Of a stretch of DNA of 46,658 bases, positions 36,079 through 44,202 are shown piece by piece. Both the position numbers and the translations under genes were made by a program. Positions within the stretch are counted from its first letter, which is position 1. Every line of letters starts with the position of its first letter. The DNA comes from Plebeiibacterium sediminum (GTDB lineage Bacteria > Bacteroidota > Bacteroidia > Bacteroidales > Marinilabiliaceae): the NCBI RefSeq assembly GCF_026013605.1, contig NZ_JAPDPJ010000052.1:1-46658 (forward strand), given 5' to 3'. Under the pieces are notes generated by a model. That model saw only the letters and a program-made list of their open reading frames with translations. It searched no databases and was not told the origin of the DNA.

Positions 36079-37035
36079 ATGGATTCTATAAAACCTATTA
36101 TTGCACCGGTTGAAAAGTCTAAACTGGAAGCAGAGTTAACAAAAGAAAGATTTGTTCGCAACACGAATAAAGGGGGCAACAAAATTTACGACTTTAAAGG
36201 AAACGAAGCTCCAAACTTAATGAATGAAGTAGGACGCTTGAGAGAAGAATCATTTCGTCAAGCAGGAGGTGGAACCGGAAAAGAAGCAGATATTGATGAT
36301 TACGATTTAGCAGAAGTACCATACAGACAATTAATTGTTTGGGATCCTGTTGAAAAAGAAATATTGGGAGGATACCGTTATATCATGGGAAATACAATCC
36401 CAAGAGATAAAGATGGTAATGTAAAATTAGCCACTTCCAGACTTTTTCATTTCTCAAAGAAGTTTTTGGATGAATATCTTCCTCATACGATAGAATTGGG
36501 CAGATCATTTGTTCAACCACAATATCAGAGTAGCAAACAAGGAGCAAAAAGTTTATTTGCCCTGGATAATCTTTGGGATGGATTAGGATCGTTGATCGTG
36601 AATCATCCTGAAATGAAGTATTTCTTTGGTAAAGTTACCATGTATACGCATTTCAATCAGGAAGCAAGAGATCTTATCCTTAGCTTTATGAACAAGTACT
36701 TTGGAGACCCTGATAAACTGCTTTACCCTCTTGACGAATTTAAGGTGAAGATAAGTCTGACTCAGGAAAGAGTAAATGAAATATTCAAAGGTCCTACATT
36801 TGTTGAGGATTATAAAATATTAAATCGTTTGGTGAGAGAACTAGGAGAATCTATTCCACCATTGGTTAATGCATACATGAATCTTTCTCCTTCAATGAGA
36901 TCATTTGGAACAGCTGTGAATGACCGATTTGGTGATGTTGAAGAAACTGGTATTATTATTACCATCAACGAGTTCAACAAAGCAAAAACAGAACGACACG
37001 TTGAAACTTATAATCCTAACGAGCCTCACGATTAA
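36079..37035 (+). CDS. glsB: GlsB-like N-acyltransferase (GNAT fold)
   Basis: Protein of 318 residues in the family once called hemolysin-like, now known as GNAT-fold N-acyltransferases (OlsB, GlsB). Visible features: VGRLREESFRQAGGGTG, WDPVEKEILGGYRYIMG in the core strand, HTIELGRSFVQPQYQ, and YFFGKVTMYTHF. In Bacteroides the homologue makes commendamide, the N-acyl glycine intermediate of glycine lipids. The adjacent GlsA-like gene supports this. Amino-acid substrate (glycine, ornithine or a Ser-Gly dipeptide) cannot be read from the sequence. A terminator follows. Confidence 0.75.
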   Translation: MDSIKPIIAPVEKSKLEAELTKERFVRNTNKGGNKIYDFKGNEAPNLMNEVGRLREESFRQAGGGTGKEADIDDYDLAEVPYRQLIVWDPVEKEILGGYRYIMGNTIPRDKDGNVKLATSRLFHFSKKFLDEYLPHTIELGRSFVQPQYQSSKQGAKSLFALDNLWDGLGSLIVNHPEMKYFFGKVTMYTHFNQEARDLILSFMNKYFGDPDKLLYPLDEFKVKISLTQERVNEIFKGPTFVEDYKILNRLVRELGESIPPLVNAYMNLSPSMRSFGTAVNDRFGDVEETGIIITINEFNKAKTERHVETYNPNEPHD

Positions 37036-37071
37036 CAACATTGTTTTTCAAGTAAAACCAATTATATAAAG

Positions 37072-37108
37072 AAACGCGATCAAAAATGTTTGGTCGCGTT
37101 TTTTTTTA
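37072..37108 (+). terminator. intrinsic terminator after glsB
   Basis: AAACGCGATCAAA, loop AATG, TTTGGTCGCGTTT (one T-G wobble) and a run of T. It begins 37 bases after the glsB stop. Confidence 0.9.
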
Positions 37109-37125
37109 TTTATTCCTGACAAACC

Positions 37126-37157
37126 TTTTGCATAATGAAAATTCCGAAATATCTTTA
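37126..37157 (+). promoter_or_regulatory. promoter of the transglutaminase-like gene
   Basis: TTTTG (37126-37130), 19 bases, then TATCTTTA (37150-37157), one mismatch from TAnnTTTG. The spacing is ideal for Bacteroidota. The leader would be about 60 bases. Confidence 0.5.
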
Positions 37158-37224
37158 TGATGCATAAGTCGCTTTATCAACTTTTAGAATTAATGACCTT
37201 TAGGCCTCAATTAAAAATTAAGTT

Positions 37225-39879
37225 ATGACAACAAAATACCTAATCTTCATTTTCGCTGCATTTACTTTTATCTTTAATCAAAATGCAATTTCTCAAAATA
37301 AAACCAAAGATCCTTTTGAAAAACTCAATAGAAAATATGAGGCCCGATTGAATAAAATGAATGCCGACTATCAGGGCAGATTAGAAAAAATGCAACAAGA
37401 ATACGACGAACATCTAAAAAGTATGAATGAGGCATTTAAAAATTATCTGAAAGGTAACTTTGAAGAAGTTGATCAAAGCGAAAGTCAGGTAAAACCTGTG
37501 GAAGTACCCAAACCAATTGATCAACCCGTTTTTCAACCTATAACAACAGCTTCACCAAATAAAAAACCAGCTCCAATACCGGAACCTATTGTTCCTAAAA
37601 TAGCTTTAGCTGAAGCTCCGGCATATTCTATTGCGCCGATTATACAACTACCTGAAGATGCTGAAAACTATATTCAGGAATTAAATATCGACTTTTTTGG
37701 AAGCAATGCTGCTCTTAAATTTGATTCACGCACCGAATCACTTCAGTTAGCATCTGTTAAACCAGAAAGTTTTGCCAACTATTGGACAAATTTCACAAAT
37801 ACCTATTATCAATCTTACCTTGAATCACTGGTTAGTTACGCATCTGAAACAAACCTTAATGACTGGGGAATATATCAACTTATAGACAAATCGGCTAAAA
37901 AACTTTTCACATCATCCAATAATCAGGAAATGTGGAAATGGGCTATATTAAATCAGGCTGGTTATCAGGCCAAAATCGGATACAACGGAAACACAGTTTG
38001 TCTTATGCTTCCTTTTATGCAGGAAGTATACGAAAAACCATATTACCACATTAGTGGATATAACTATTACTTAATTGACAACAAACTAGGGAATAAAAGT
38101 TTATATACTTATGAAGATAATTTTGGAGGAGCTACTAAAACCATAGATCTTTACCTTCCTTATGCCTTAAATTTTAACAACCCGAACAACATTGTTACCA
38201 AAAAAACTACACTACCTAACGAAAAGTCTCCGTTAGTACTTGAATTAGACAAAACTACAATGGCATTTCTGGCTAGCTATCCGCAAACAAGCAATACGGT
38301 ATATTTAAATGCTGCCATATCAGGTAAAGTTAAAGATGCACTTTACGATTATATTAAACCCAGAATAAATGGAATGAGTGAAACAGAAGCTGTAACCTAT
38401 TTATTGAACTACCTGCACCACTCGTTCGAATACAAAACCGACAGAGATCAGTTTGGAAAAGAGAAGATGTTTTTTCCTGATGAAATATTTTATTATCCAT
38501 ATTCAGATTGTGAAGACAGAACCGTTTTGTTTACAAGGTTAGTAAATGACCTGCTTGGACTGGATGTTGTTGCATTAACTTATTTTAGTCATATGGCTGC
38601 CGCAGTATCATTCTCTGAACCAGTAGAAGGATACAATTTTTTAGTTGGAGATAAAAACTATACTATCTGCGATCCAACCTACATTAACGCCCCTATTGGT
38701 TCTGTAATGCCTGAATATAAAGATTACACTCCTATTGCCATAAAGATCAATAACAACAATGAGTCGAATAACATGTGGCAAATGATTGCGCAGAGTCTGG
38801 AAAAGAATAACGTAGGAAATATCTATATCAGCGACAGAATGATTTCAGAAAATGGGAAATACATCGTTTCAGGCTGGTATAACAATTCGGTGCAAATTGG
38901 AGATAAGAATTTTACAGCGTCTAATAATACGCGTGATTTGTGGTTTGCTTCATTTAAAAACACAGGAGATATAGAATGGTTTTTACCTGTAAACTGTTCC
39001 GATTATGGATTTACCCAGGCTTTTAACGTTGGTAAAAAAGGCAATACATACGCTTTAATTAATTACACAGGAACAATTGATATTAACAATAGAACAGTTG
39101 GAAAAAGCAACCATTCGGCTCATTTGATTTTAGGAATTTCAAACAGTGCACAAACCATACTACATGAAAACATTGATTTTGAAGCTCCAGAAGGACAAAA
39201 ACTTGCCTTTTACGGGAAATACAAACCTGATGGAACAAAGGTTGATTTGGTTTCATTCCCTACAGATAAAGTACGTTTTGATTCAAAAATTACTGTAGAC
39301 TCACAAAATGATGTGGTAGTAAGAGGAATTGTAGGCGAAATTGAAGGCTTAACTAAAGATGTTCCAATCACACTAAGCTCCAGCACCTACAATCCAGAAG
39401 TACAACTTGAATCATATATTAAGGATTACAAAGCACAAGCCTACAATAAACACATGGCATCATTGTTTGCTGCCATAAAAATACTCTCACAAAACGGAGC
39501 TAGTTTTAGTGGATTAAATGTGCGGAACCTTATTAGTAAAAACAACCCAAGCTTTCCGAAAAACAATCCTAATATGTATGAAAGTCTTTTACGAATGCAG
39601 TTTGTTGTTAATAAAGGAGGTATTGTAAAGATTGAAACCTATAAAGGAAAGAAAATTTCTCTTGATGCCATGAGTATTCAGAACAATGCTAACATGCAAA
39701 TTATCAACACCTCTGCAGAGGGATATAAACTTAACTTTTTAAATGGAGTGGAAGTTGGAAAAGCTATTATATGGTATGATTTAAATTCAATTACACTTAA
39801 CAAAAACGGATCTTTAGTTTTTGACTATGATGATGATCACACCAAAAAGGAAGTGAAAATTGAGGAAATCATTGATTAA
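37225..39879 (+). CDS. secreted transglutaminase-like protein
   Basis: Exported 884-residue protein. A signal peptide (about 1-23, ending AISQ) is followed by a Lys/Glu/Met-rich coiled coil (about 28-75), a Pro-rich spacer (90-130), a helical and beta region, and a papain-like transglutaminase core. Candidate catalytic triad: C429 in YSDCEDRT, H456 in YFSHMAAAV and D483 in CDPTYINAP. The next part (about 515-690) has repeated beta motifs such as LWFASFKNTGDIEW, which suggest propeller-like blades. The last 190 residues are unrecognised. The substrate is unknown; such domains can act as peptidases or crosslinkers. No obvious type IX sorting domain ends the protein. It stands alone behind its own promoter. 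Confidence 0.75.
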   Translation: MTTKYLIFIFAAFTFIFNQNAISQNKTKDPFEKLNRKYEARLNKMNADYQGRLEKMQQEYDEHLKSMNEAFKNYLKGNFEEVDQSESQVKPVEVPKPIDQPVFQPITTASPNKKPAPIPEPIVPKIALAEAPAYSIAPIIQLPEDAENYIQELNIDFFGSNAALKFDSRTESLQLASVKPESFANYWTNFTNTYYQSYLESLVSYASETNLNDWGIYQLIDKSAKKLFTSSNNQEMWKWAILNQAGYQAKIGYNGNTVCLMLPFMQEVYEKPYYHISGYNYYLIDNKLGNKSLYTYEDNFGGATKTIDLYLPYALNFNNPNNIVTKKTTLPNEKSPLVLELDKTTMAFLASYPQTSNTVYLNAAISGKVKDALYDYIKPRINGMSETEAVTYLLNYLHHSFEYKTDRDQFGKEKMFFPDEIFYYPYSDCEDRTVLFTRLVNDLLGLDVVALTYFSHMAAAVSFSEPVEGYNFLVGDKNYTICDPTYINAPIGSVMPEYKDYTPIAIKINNNNESNNMWQMIAQSLEKNNVGNIYISDRMISENGKYIVSGWYNNSVQIGDKNFTASNNTRDLWFASFKNTGDIEWFLPVNCSDYGFTQAFNVGKKGNTYALINYTGTIDINNRTVGKSNHSAHLILGISNSAQTILHENIDFEAPEGQKLAFYGKYKPDGTKVDLVSFPTDKVRFDSKITVDSQNDVVVRGIVGEIEGLTKDVPITLSSSTYNPEVQLESYIKDYKAQAYNKHMASLFAAIKILSQNGASFSGLNVRNLISKNNPSFPKNNPNMYESLLRMQFVVNKGGIVKIETYKGKKISLDAMSIQNNANMQIINTSAEGYKLNFLNGVEVGKAIIWYDLNSITLNKNGSLVFDYDDDHTKKEVKIEEIID

Positions 39880-40049
39880 TACAATCCGTTCATTCTAACC
39901 AGATTGATCTATTGATCATTACCAAACCTGACCATAATTTTTTGAATAATAAACCCCAAATTTATTTTTAACATATCATACCGTTTTATATCAGCAATAA
40001 TCACTAATTTTCAGACCCAAACTTTTTGAACTCAAAAGTTAAACCTTAC

Positions 40050-42476
40050 ATGAAAATCAACCTAATTACGTTCCTGTTTCTATTTGGTCCTGTTTTTGGT
40101 TATGCCCAAAACAAAAAATCAGTAGATGCTATAAAATTATCAAAGCCACTAGCTATCGATGGCTATTTGAATGAACCAGAATATCAAGTTGCCTCACCTG
40201 CAAAAGATTTCTTTCAACTTCAGCCAAACAATGGAGAACCATCGTTTCAACCGTCAGAAGTTTATTTCTTTTACGATCAGAATGCCATTTATGTGGGTGC
40301 CATGCTTTACGACAATTCAACAGACAGCATATTCAATTACTTATCAAAACGTGACGACATCGGAATGTCTGACTATTTTGGAGTTTATTTCGATCCCTAT
40401 AATGAAGGTCAGTTAGCTTATGGATTCTTTATTACACCAGCGGGAGTGCAAACAGACATGAAAGCCATTAAATCGGGTAATGATCAGGAAGATGGCAATT
40501 GGGATGCTGTATGGCAAAGCAAAACAAGAATTACTGACAGGGGCTGGGTCATTGAAATGAGAATTCCCTATTCTAATTTAAGGTTTCCGGAAAAAGACAT
40601 ACACACATGGGGTATGAATATGTTCCGAAATATCAGAAGATATAATTCTAACAATTCATGGAATTTCATCGATAGAAAAGTATCTGGTTTTATCCACCAA
40701 CAAGGAACATTAAACGGAATTAAAGATATAAAACCGCCAGTAAGACTATCTTTCACACCATACGCTGCCACTTATTTCGAAACATCTAAAAATGGCTCAA
40801 CAGATGTATTATATAAAGGAGGTATGGATGTTAAATACGGTATAAACGAAAGCTTCACCCTGGACATGATGCTCATTCCGGATTTTGGACAAATTCAATC
40901 CGATGATAAACAACTAAACCTTTCTCCCTACGAACTCTATTACAACGAAAAAAGGCAATTTTTTAATGAAGGTACAGAGCTATTTCAACGTGGTGATATA
41001 TTCTATTCGCGTAGAATTGGAGGAACTCCTAAATTTTCGGATGAAGCAGAAGATCAACTAAAAGAAAATGAAATCATTGACTACAATCCAAGCAGTACCC
41101 GCTTAGCCAATGCCACAAAAATTTCAGGTAGAAATGATAAAGGACTGGGAGTTGGCTTTTTAAATGCCATGTCGCTACCGGCAAAAGCAGAAATATTAGA
41201 CACCATCACTAAAGTAAAAAGAAAAATTGAAGTTCAGCCTTTTACAAACTACAACACGTTCGTTGTTGATAAAACACTTAATAACAACTCTTATATTAGT
41301 GTTATTAACACCAATATCACAATGGAAAATAATCCTTTCAGAGCAAACGTTACAGCATCTGAGTTTTTAATCCGCGATAAAAATAAAAAGTTTTCTATTG
41401 GTGGAAAAGGTGGAATCAGCTATAGAAAAACAAATTACCAAAATAAAGAAAATGGAGGTTATGCTCAATTGGAGCTAAAGAAGGATAAAGGTAGTTTGAC
41501 TTATGGCATAGAACAATCATTCAGATCGAAAAATTTCAATCCCAACGACATGGGTTATCTTCAAAAGAATAACATTTTGAAATCGAATATCTGGACTGAA
41601 TATGCATTAATTGATCCATTTTGGATTATGCGAGAAATGTATATTGGCTTTAACGGAGAATACGAAAGAATTGTGGATCCATCTGATAAACTAGGTACAG
41701 AAGTTGAAACATGGGCTTTCATTCGTTTCAAAAACAACAGTAGTTTTAGCTCAACCATAGGTATTAAATCAAAGCAAAACGACTACGATGAAACCAGAGT
41801 TGACAACAGATTCTACTTGAAACCTTACCACTTATATTATAATTATTATTACAGTTCCGACACCAGAAAAAACATCAACTATAACATTTACTTTGGAGGC
41901 TTTAATTACCCTCTAAACAATAATTCTGGTGAGTGGATAGGATTTACTACCAATGCACGACTTGGACAACACATTCGTTTGCAATATAATTTTAGAATCG
42001 ATAATGAGTACAACGACAAAGGCTATGTAAATAAATCTGATGACGACTCAAATATTCAATTTGGAAATAGAGATGTGGAAGTTGTTGAAAACACGATTGA
42101 AATGGACTACACTTTCAACAATAAATTAAGTTTGGCATTTAGAAGCAGACACTACTGGTCGGGTGTTAAATACAATGCATTTTACACCTTACAAAACAAC
42201 GGCAACCTATCTTCTGATAACACATATAACGAAAATCAGGATACAAACTATAATATATTTAATATCGACACTATTTTAAGATGGTATTTTGCTCCGGGCT
42301 CTGAACTTTCACTATCGTGGAAAAATGAAATATTTAACGACCAGGATTATGCTATATACGGAATAAACAACAACATCAAAGACACATTCGAGGCCACCTC
42401 TACGAACACATTATCACTAAAAATACTATATTACTTAGATTTTAATACCATAAAACACGCTTTTACTAACAAATAA
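40050..42476 (+). CDS. DUF5916 outer-membrane protein with CBM9-like domain
   Basis: Exported 808-residue protein with a signal peptide (FLFLFGPVFGYAQ). Residues about 30-230 form a CBM9-like beta sandwich, recognised by LAIDGYLNEPEY, IYVGAMLYDNS, DYFGVYFDPYNEGQLAYGF and GWVIEMRIPYSNLRF. The rest (about 235-808) is a DUF5916 barrel-like region with FDFGQIQSDD-type turns (here IPDFGQIQSDDKQLN), YNEKRQFFNEGTELF and many amphipathic strands ending in a typical hydrophobic C-terminus. Members are common in Bacteroidota outer membranes; the function is unknown, and glycan uptake is unproven. The start is ATG 40050: it gives a clean signal peptide, and the TTG frame from 40026 adds nothing conserved. 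Confidence 0.8.
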   Translation: MKINLITFLFLFGPVFGYAQNKKSVDAIKLSKPLAIDGYLNEPEYQVASPAKDFFQLQPNNGEPSFQPSEVYFFYDQNAIYVGAMLYDNSTDSIFNYLSKRDDIGMSDYFGVYFDPYNEGQLAYGFFITPAGVQTDMKAIKSGNDQEDGNWDAVWQSKTRITDRGWVIEMRIPYSNLRFPEKDIHTWGMNMFRNIRRYNSNNSWNFIDRKVSGFIHQQGTLNGIKDIKPPVRLSFTPYAATYFETSKNGSTDVLYKGGMDVKYGINESFTLDMMLIPDFGQIQSDDKQLNLSPYELYYNEKRQFFNEGTELFQRGDIFYSRRIGGTPKFSDEAEDQLKENEIIDYNPSSTRLANATKISGRNDKGLGVGFLNAMSLPAKAEILDTITKVKRKIEVQPFTNYNTFVVDKTLNNNSYISVINTNITMENNPFRANVTASEFLIRDKNKKFSIGGKGGISYRKTNYQNKENGGYAQLELKKDKGSLTYGIEQSFRSKNFNPNDMGYLQKNNILKSNIWTEYALIDPFWIMREMYIGFNGEYERIVDPSDKLGTEVETWAFIRFKNNSSFSSTIGIKSKQNDYDETRVDNRFYLKPYHLYYNYYYSSDTRKNINYNIYFGGFNYPLNNNSGEWIGFTTNARLGQHIRLQYNFRIDNEYNDKGYVNKSDDDSNIQFGNRDVEVVENTIEMDYTFNNKLSLAFRSRHYWSGVKYNAFYTLQNNGNLSSDNTYNENQDTNYNIFNIDTILRWYFAPGSELSLSWKNEIFNDQDYAIYGINNNIKDTFEATSTNTLSLKILYYLDFNTIKHAFTNK

Positions 42477-42600
42477 AAGCTCATGTATATTTTTAGACTT
42501 ATTATAAATAATATAAATTATTCATTTTTAATGAACTTCCTATTGATGTTTTTTGTTTTTTCACGACAATACCAGAACAAACAAAACAAATACTAACATT

Positions 42601-42996
42601 ATGGCATTAATTGATTGGAAAGAGTCTTACGACTTGCACATTGAGATCATTGATCAACAGCATAAAACTTTAGCTGAGATGATTAATAAATTTTATGAAG
42701 AAATTACACAGAAATCCAACAAAGAATTAATTTCTGAGTTAATTCAAAACATGAAATCTTACACCCAAACTCATTTTTCCACAGAGGAAAATATGCTACA
42801 CAATTCAAACTACGATGGCTTAATTGAGCACAAGGCCAAACACCAGGCTTTTATTGATAAAGTTACAGACTTAGAGGAACGTTTTAATAGTGGCAAAATG
42901 GTTCTGTCATTTGAGATCACAAACTTCCTGAAAGATTGGTTAATCACACACATTCAGAAAGAGGATAAAGAATATGTGAGTGCTGTAGTTGTTTAA
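42601..42996 (+). CDS. bacteriohemerythrin
   Basis: Four-helix-bundle di-iron oxygen-binding protein of 131 residues. All seven expected ligands are visible: H21, H58, E62, H77, H81, H117 and D122. The opening WKESYDLHIEIIDQQH is typical of stand-alone bacterial hemerythrins. Start at ATG 42601; an upstream frame to 42553 is not conserved. It may buffer or sense oxygen or iron. No partner gene is adjacent. A long hairpin follows. Confidence 0.93.
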   Translation: MALIDWKESYDLHIEIIDQQHKTLAEMINKFYEEITQKSNKELISELIQNMKSYTQTHFSTEENMLHNSNYDGLIEHKAKHQAFIDKVTDLEERFNSGKMVLSFEITNFLKDWLITHIQKEDKEYVSAVVV

Positions 42997-43045
42997 ACAA
43001 TATATCGCACACTATTCTCATAAAACAAACTAAAAGATGTATCTT

Positions 43046-43093
43046 ATCAAATAGAAAAAGAATTCATTTACACGATCTCTTTTTCTATTTGAT
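43046..43093 (+). terminator. long perfect inverted repeat after hemerythrin gene
   Basis: A perfect 16-bp stem ATCAAATAGAAAAAGA / TCTTTTTCTATTTGAT with a 16-base loop, 50 bases after the hemerythrin stop. A run of T follows only inside the right arm, so it is not a classic terminator, but a stem this long probably ends or protects the transcript. Confidence 0.5.
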
Positions 43094-43212
43094 GATGTAT
43101 AAATAACCCATGATTTTTTAACTCAACCCAATTTCCCCCTTTAAAACACCACTTATTTCTTTAATTTTAATAAATTTAGACTAATTATATTTCAACTTAA
43201 CACACTTACAAA

Positions 43213-43428
43213 ATGAAAAAACTAATCTTACCTATTTTATTCTTAGGCATGTTTTCCTTTAGTTGCGGAAACAAAAAAGACCAACAAAAAGAAACTGCCG
43301 AAACCTCAGAAATCTCGAACCAGGCTATAGAAAAGATTGAAAAAGAAGCTGAAGTTATTGAAGAAAAGGTTGATAGTCTTAAAGCAGCAGCCGAAAAATT
43401 AGACAATTTATTAAACGATTTAGAATAA
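43213..43428 (+). CDS. small coiled-coil lipoprotein
   Basis: Protein of 71 residues. The signal peptide MKKLILPILFLGMFSFSC has a lipobox (FSFSC, Cys18), so it should be lipid-anchored. The mature part is a Glu/Lys/Ala-rich coiled coil of about 50 residues (QAIEKIEKEAEVIEEKVDSL). It is followed after 4 bases by an exported Lys/Glu-rich protein, so the two are probably cotranscribed and may interact. I do not recognise a family; the shape recalls small lipoproteins such as Lpp, but without its repeats. A -7-like TATATTTC lies 20 bases upstream. Confidence 0.7.
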   Translation: MKKLILPILFLGMFSFSCGNKKDQQKETAETSEISNQAIEKIEKEAEVIEEKVDSLKAAAEKLDNLLNDLE

Positions 43429-43432
43429 GGTT

Positions 43433-44035
43433 ATGATCAGGATATTAGAAAAAACTACAACGCTTCTTCTTCCATTATTATTTATCGTAGCAACCACTTA
43501 TGCCCAGCAAGGAGAAGGTAAGATGAAAGAAAAAATAGAGAAATCTATTCAAAAAGGTAAAGAAAAAACCAAAGAAGCTTTTGAGAAAGGAAAAGAAAAA
43601 GGGAAAGAGGGAAAGGAAAAAACAGAAGAAGTTGCCGAGCAAGTTAGTCAGGAAGTAAAGGAAAAAGCAAAAAAAGCAGAAGATAAAATTGAAGAGCTCG
43701 CTGAAAAAACAAAAGAGCAAGCTAAAGAAGGACATGCTTACGGAAAAGACAAAGCACTTCAGGGTAAAGAGTTTGGACAAGAAAGAGCTCAACAAGCAAA
43801 AATGCATAAAGAAGAAAAGAAAAAAGAACTCATCGAAACACTGACTAAAGGAGAGCAAAAAACAAAAGAGGCAAAAGAAAAAATCGAAACAGCCAAGGAA
43901 AAGCTAGCTAAAGAAAAGAAGAACCTTTCCGACGAAGAATATAAAGTAAAAAAGGAAAAGATAGAGAAAGCGGAAAAAGGTCTCAAGGAATTTGAAGAAA
44001 GAATAAAAAAAGAAAAGGCATCAATAGAAGAATAA
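43433..44035 (+). CDS. exported Lys/Glu-rich helical protein
   Basis: Protein of 200 residues with a signal peptide (TTTLLLPLLFIVATTYAQ). The mature region is almost all Lys, Glu, Ala and Gln in repeated KEK-, EKGKEK- and AKEG-like units. That gives a long charged helix resembling LEA or apolipoprotein-like proteins. The product is probably periplasmic and highly soluble, with possible stress-protective or spacer roles; this is inference from composition. Low-complexity makes homology hard to judge. It follows the small coiled-coil lipoprotein by 4 bases and is closed by a clear terminator. Confidence 0.7.
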   Translation: MIRILEKTTTLLLPLLFIVATTYAQQGEGKMKEKIEKSIQKGKEKTKEAFEKGKEKGKEGKEKTEEVAEQVSQEVKEKAKKAEDKIEELAEKTKEQAKEGHAYGKDKALQGKEFGQERAQQAKMHKEEKKKELIETLTKGEQKTKEAKEKIETAKEKLAKEKKNLSDEEYKVKKEKIEKAEKGLKEFEERIKKEKASIEE

Positions 44036-44040
44036 CATTT

Positions 44041-44069
44041 AAAACTGCCTGGTATGGCAGTTTTTTTTT
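44041..44069 (+). terminator. intrinsic terminator after the Lys/Glu-rich gene
   Basis: AAAACTGCC, loop TGGTAT, GGCAGTTTT, then more T, for a run of nine. A textbook intrinsic terminator, six bases after the stop codon. Confidence 0.92.
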
Positions 44070-44083
44070 GCCAATTTATGTAA

Positions 44084-44110
44084 TCAATTCTTAACAGATT
44101 TAAGAATTGA
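44084..44110. promoter_or_regulatory. inverted repeat upstream of flavoprotein gene
   Basis: TCAATTCTTA, 7-base loop, TAAGAATTGA: a perfect 10-bp inverted repeat about 95 bases upstream of the flavoprotein start. No T-run follows, so an operator or leader hairpin is more likely than a terminator. Confidence 0.35.
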
Positions 44111-44202
44111 GTCACACGAAAGGAGTATAAAACAGATGCTCAAATTCGAAAATATATGAGTTTTGTAAATTCCTTGCGACCCTAAAAACAAAAAATGAAC
44201 GC

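Noticed and set aside
43478-43858. 126-codon Phe-rich minus-strand frame
   Set aside because: It is the antisense of Lys/Glu codons in the low-complexity gene at 43433-44035.
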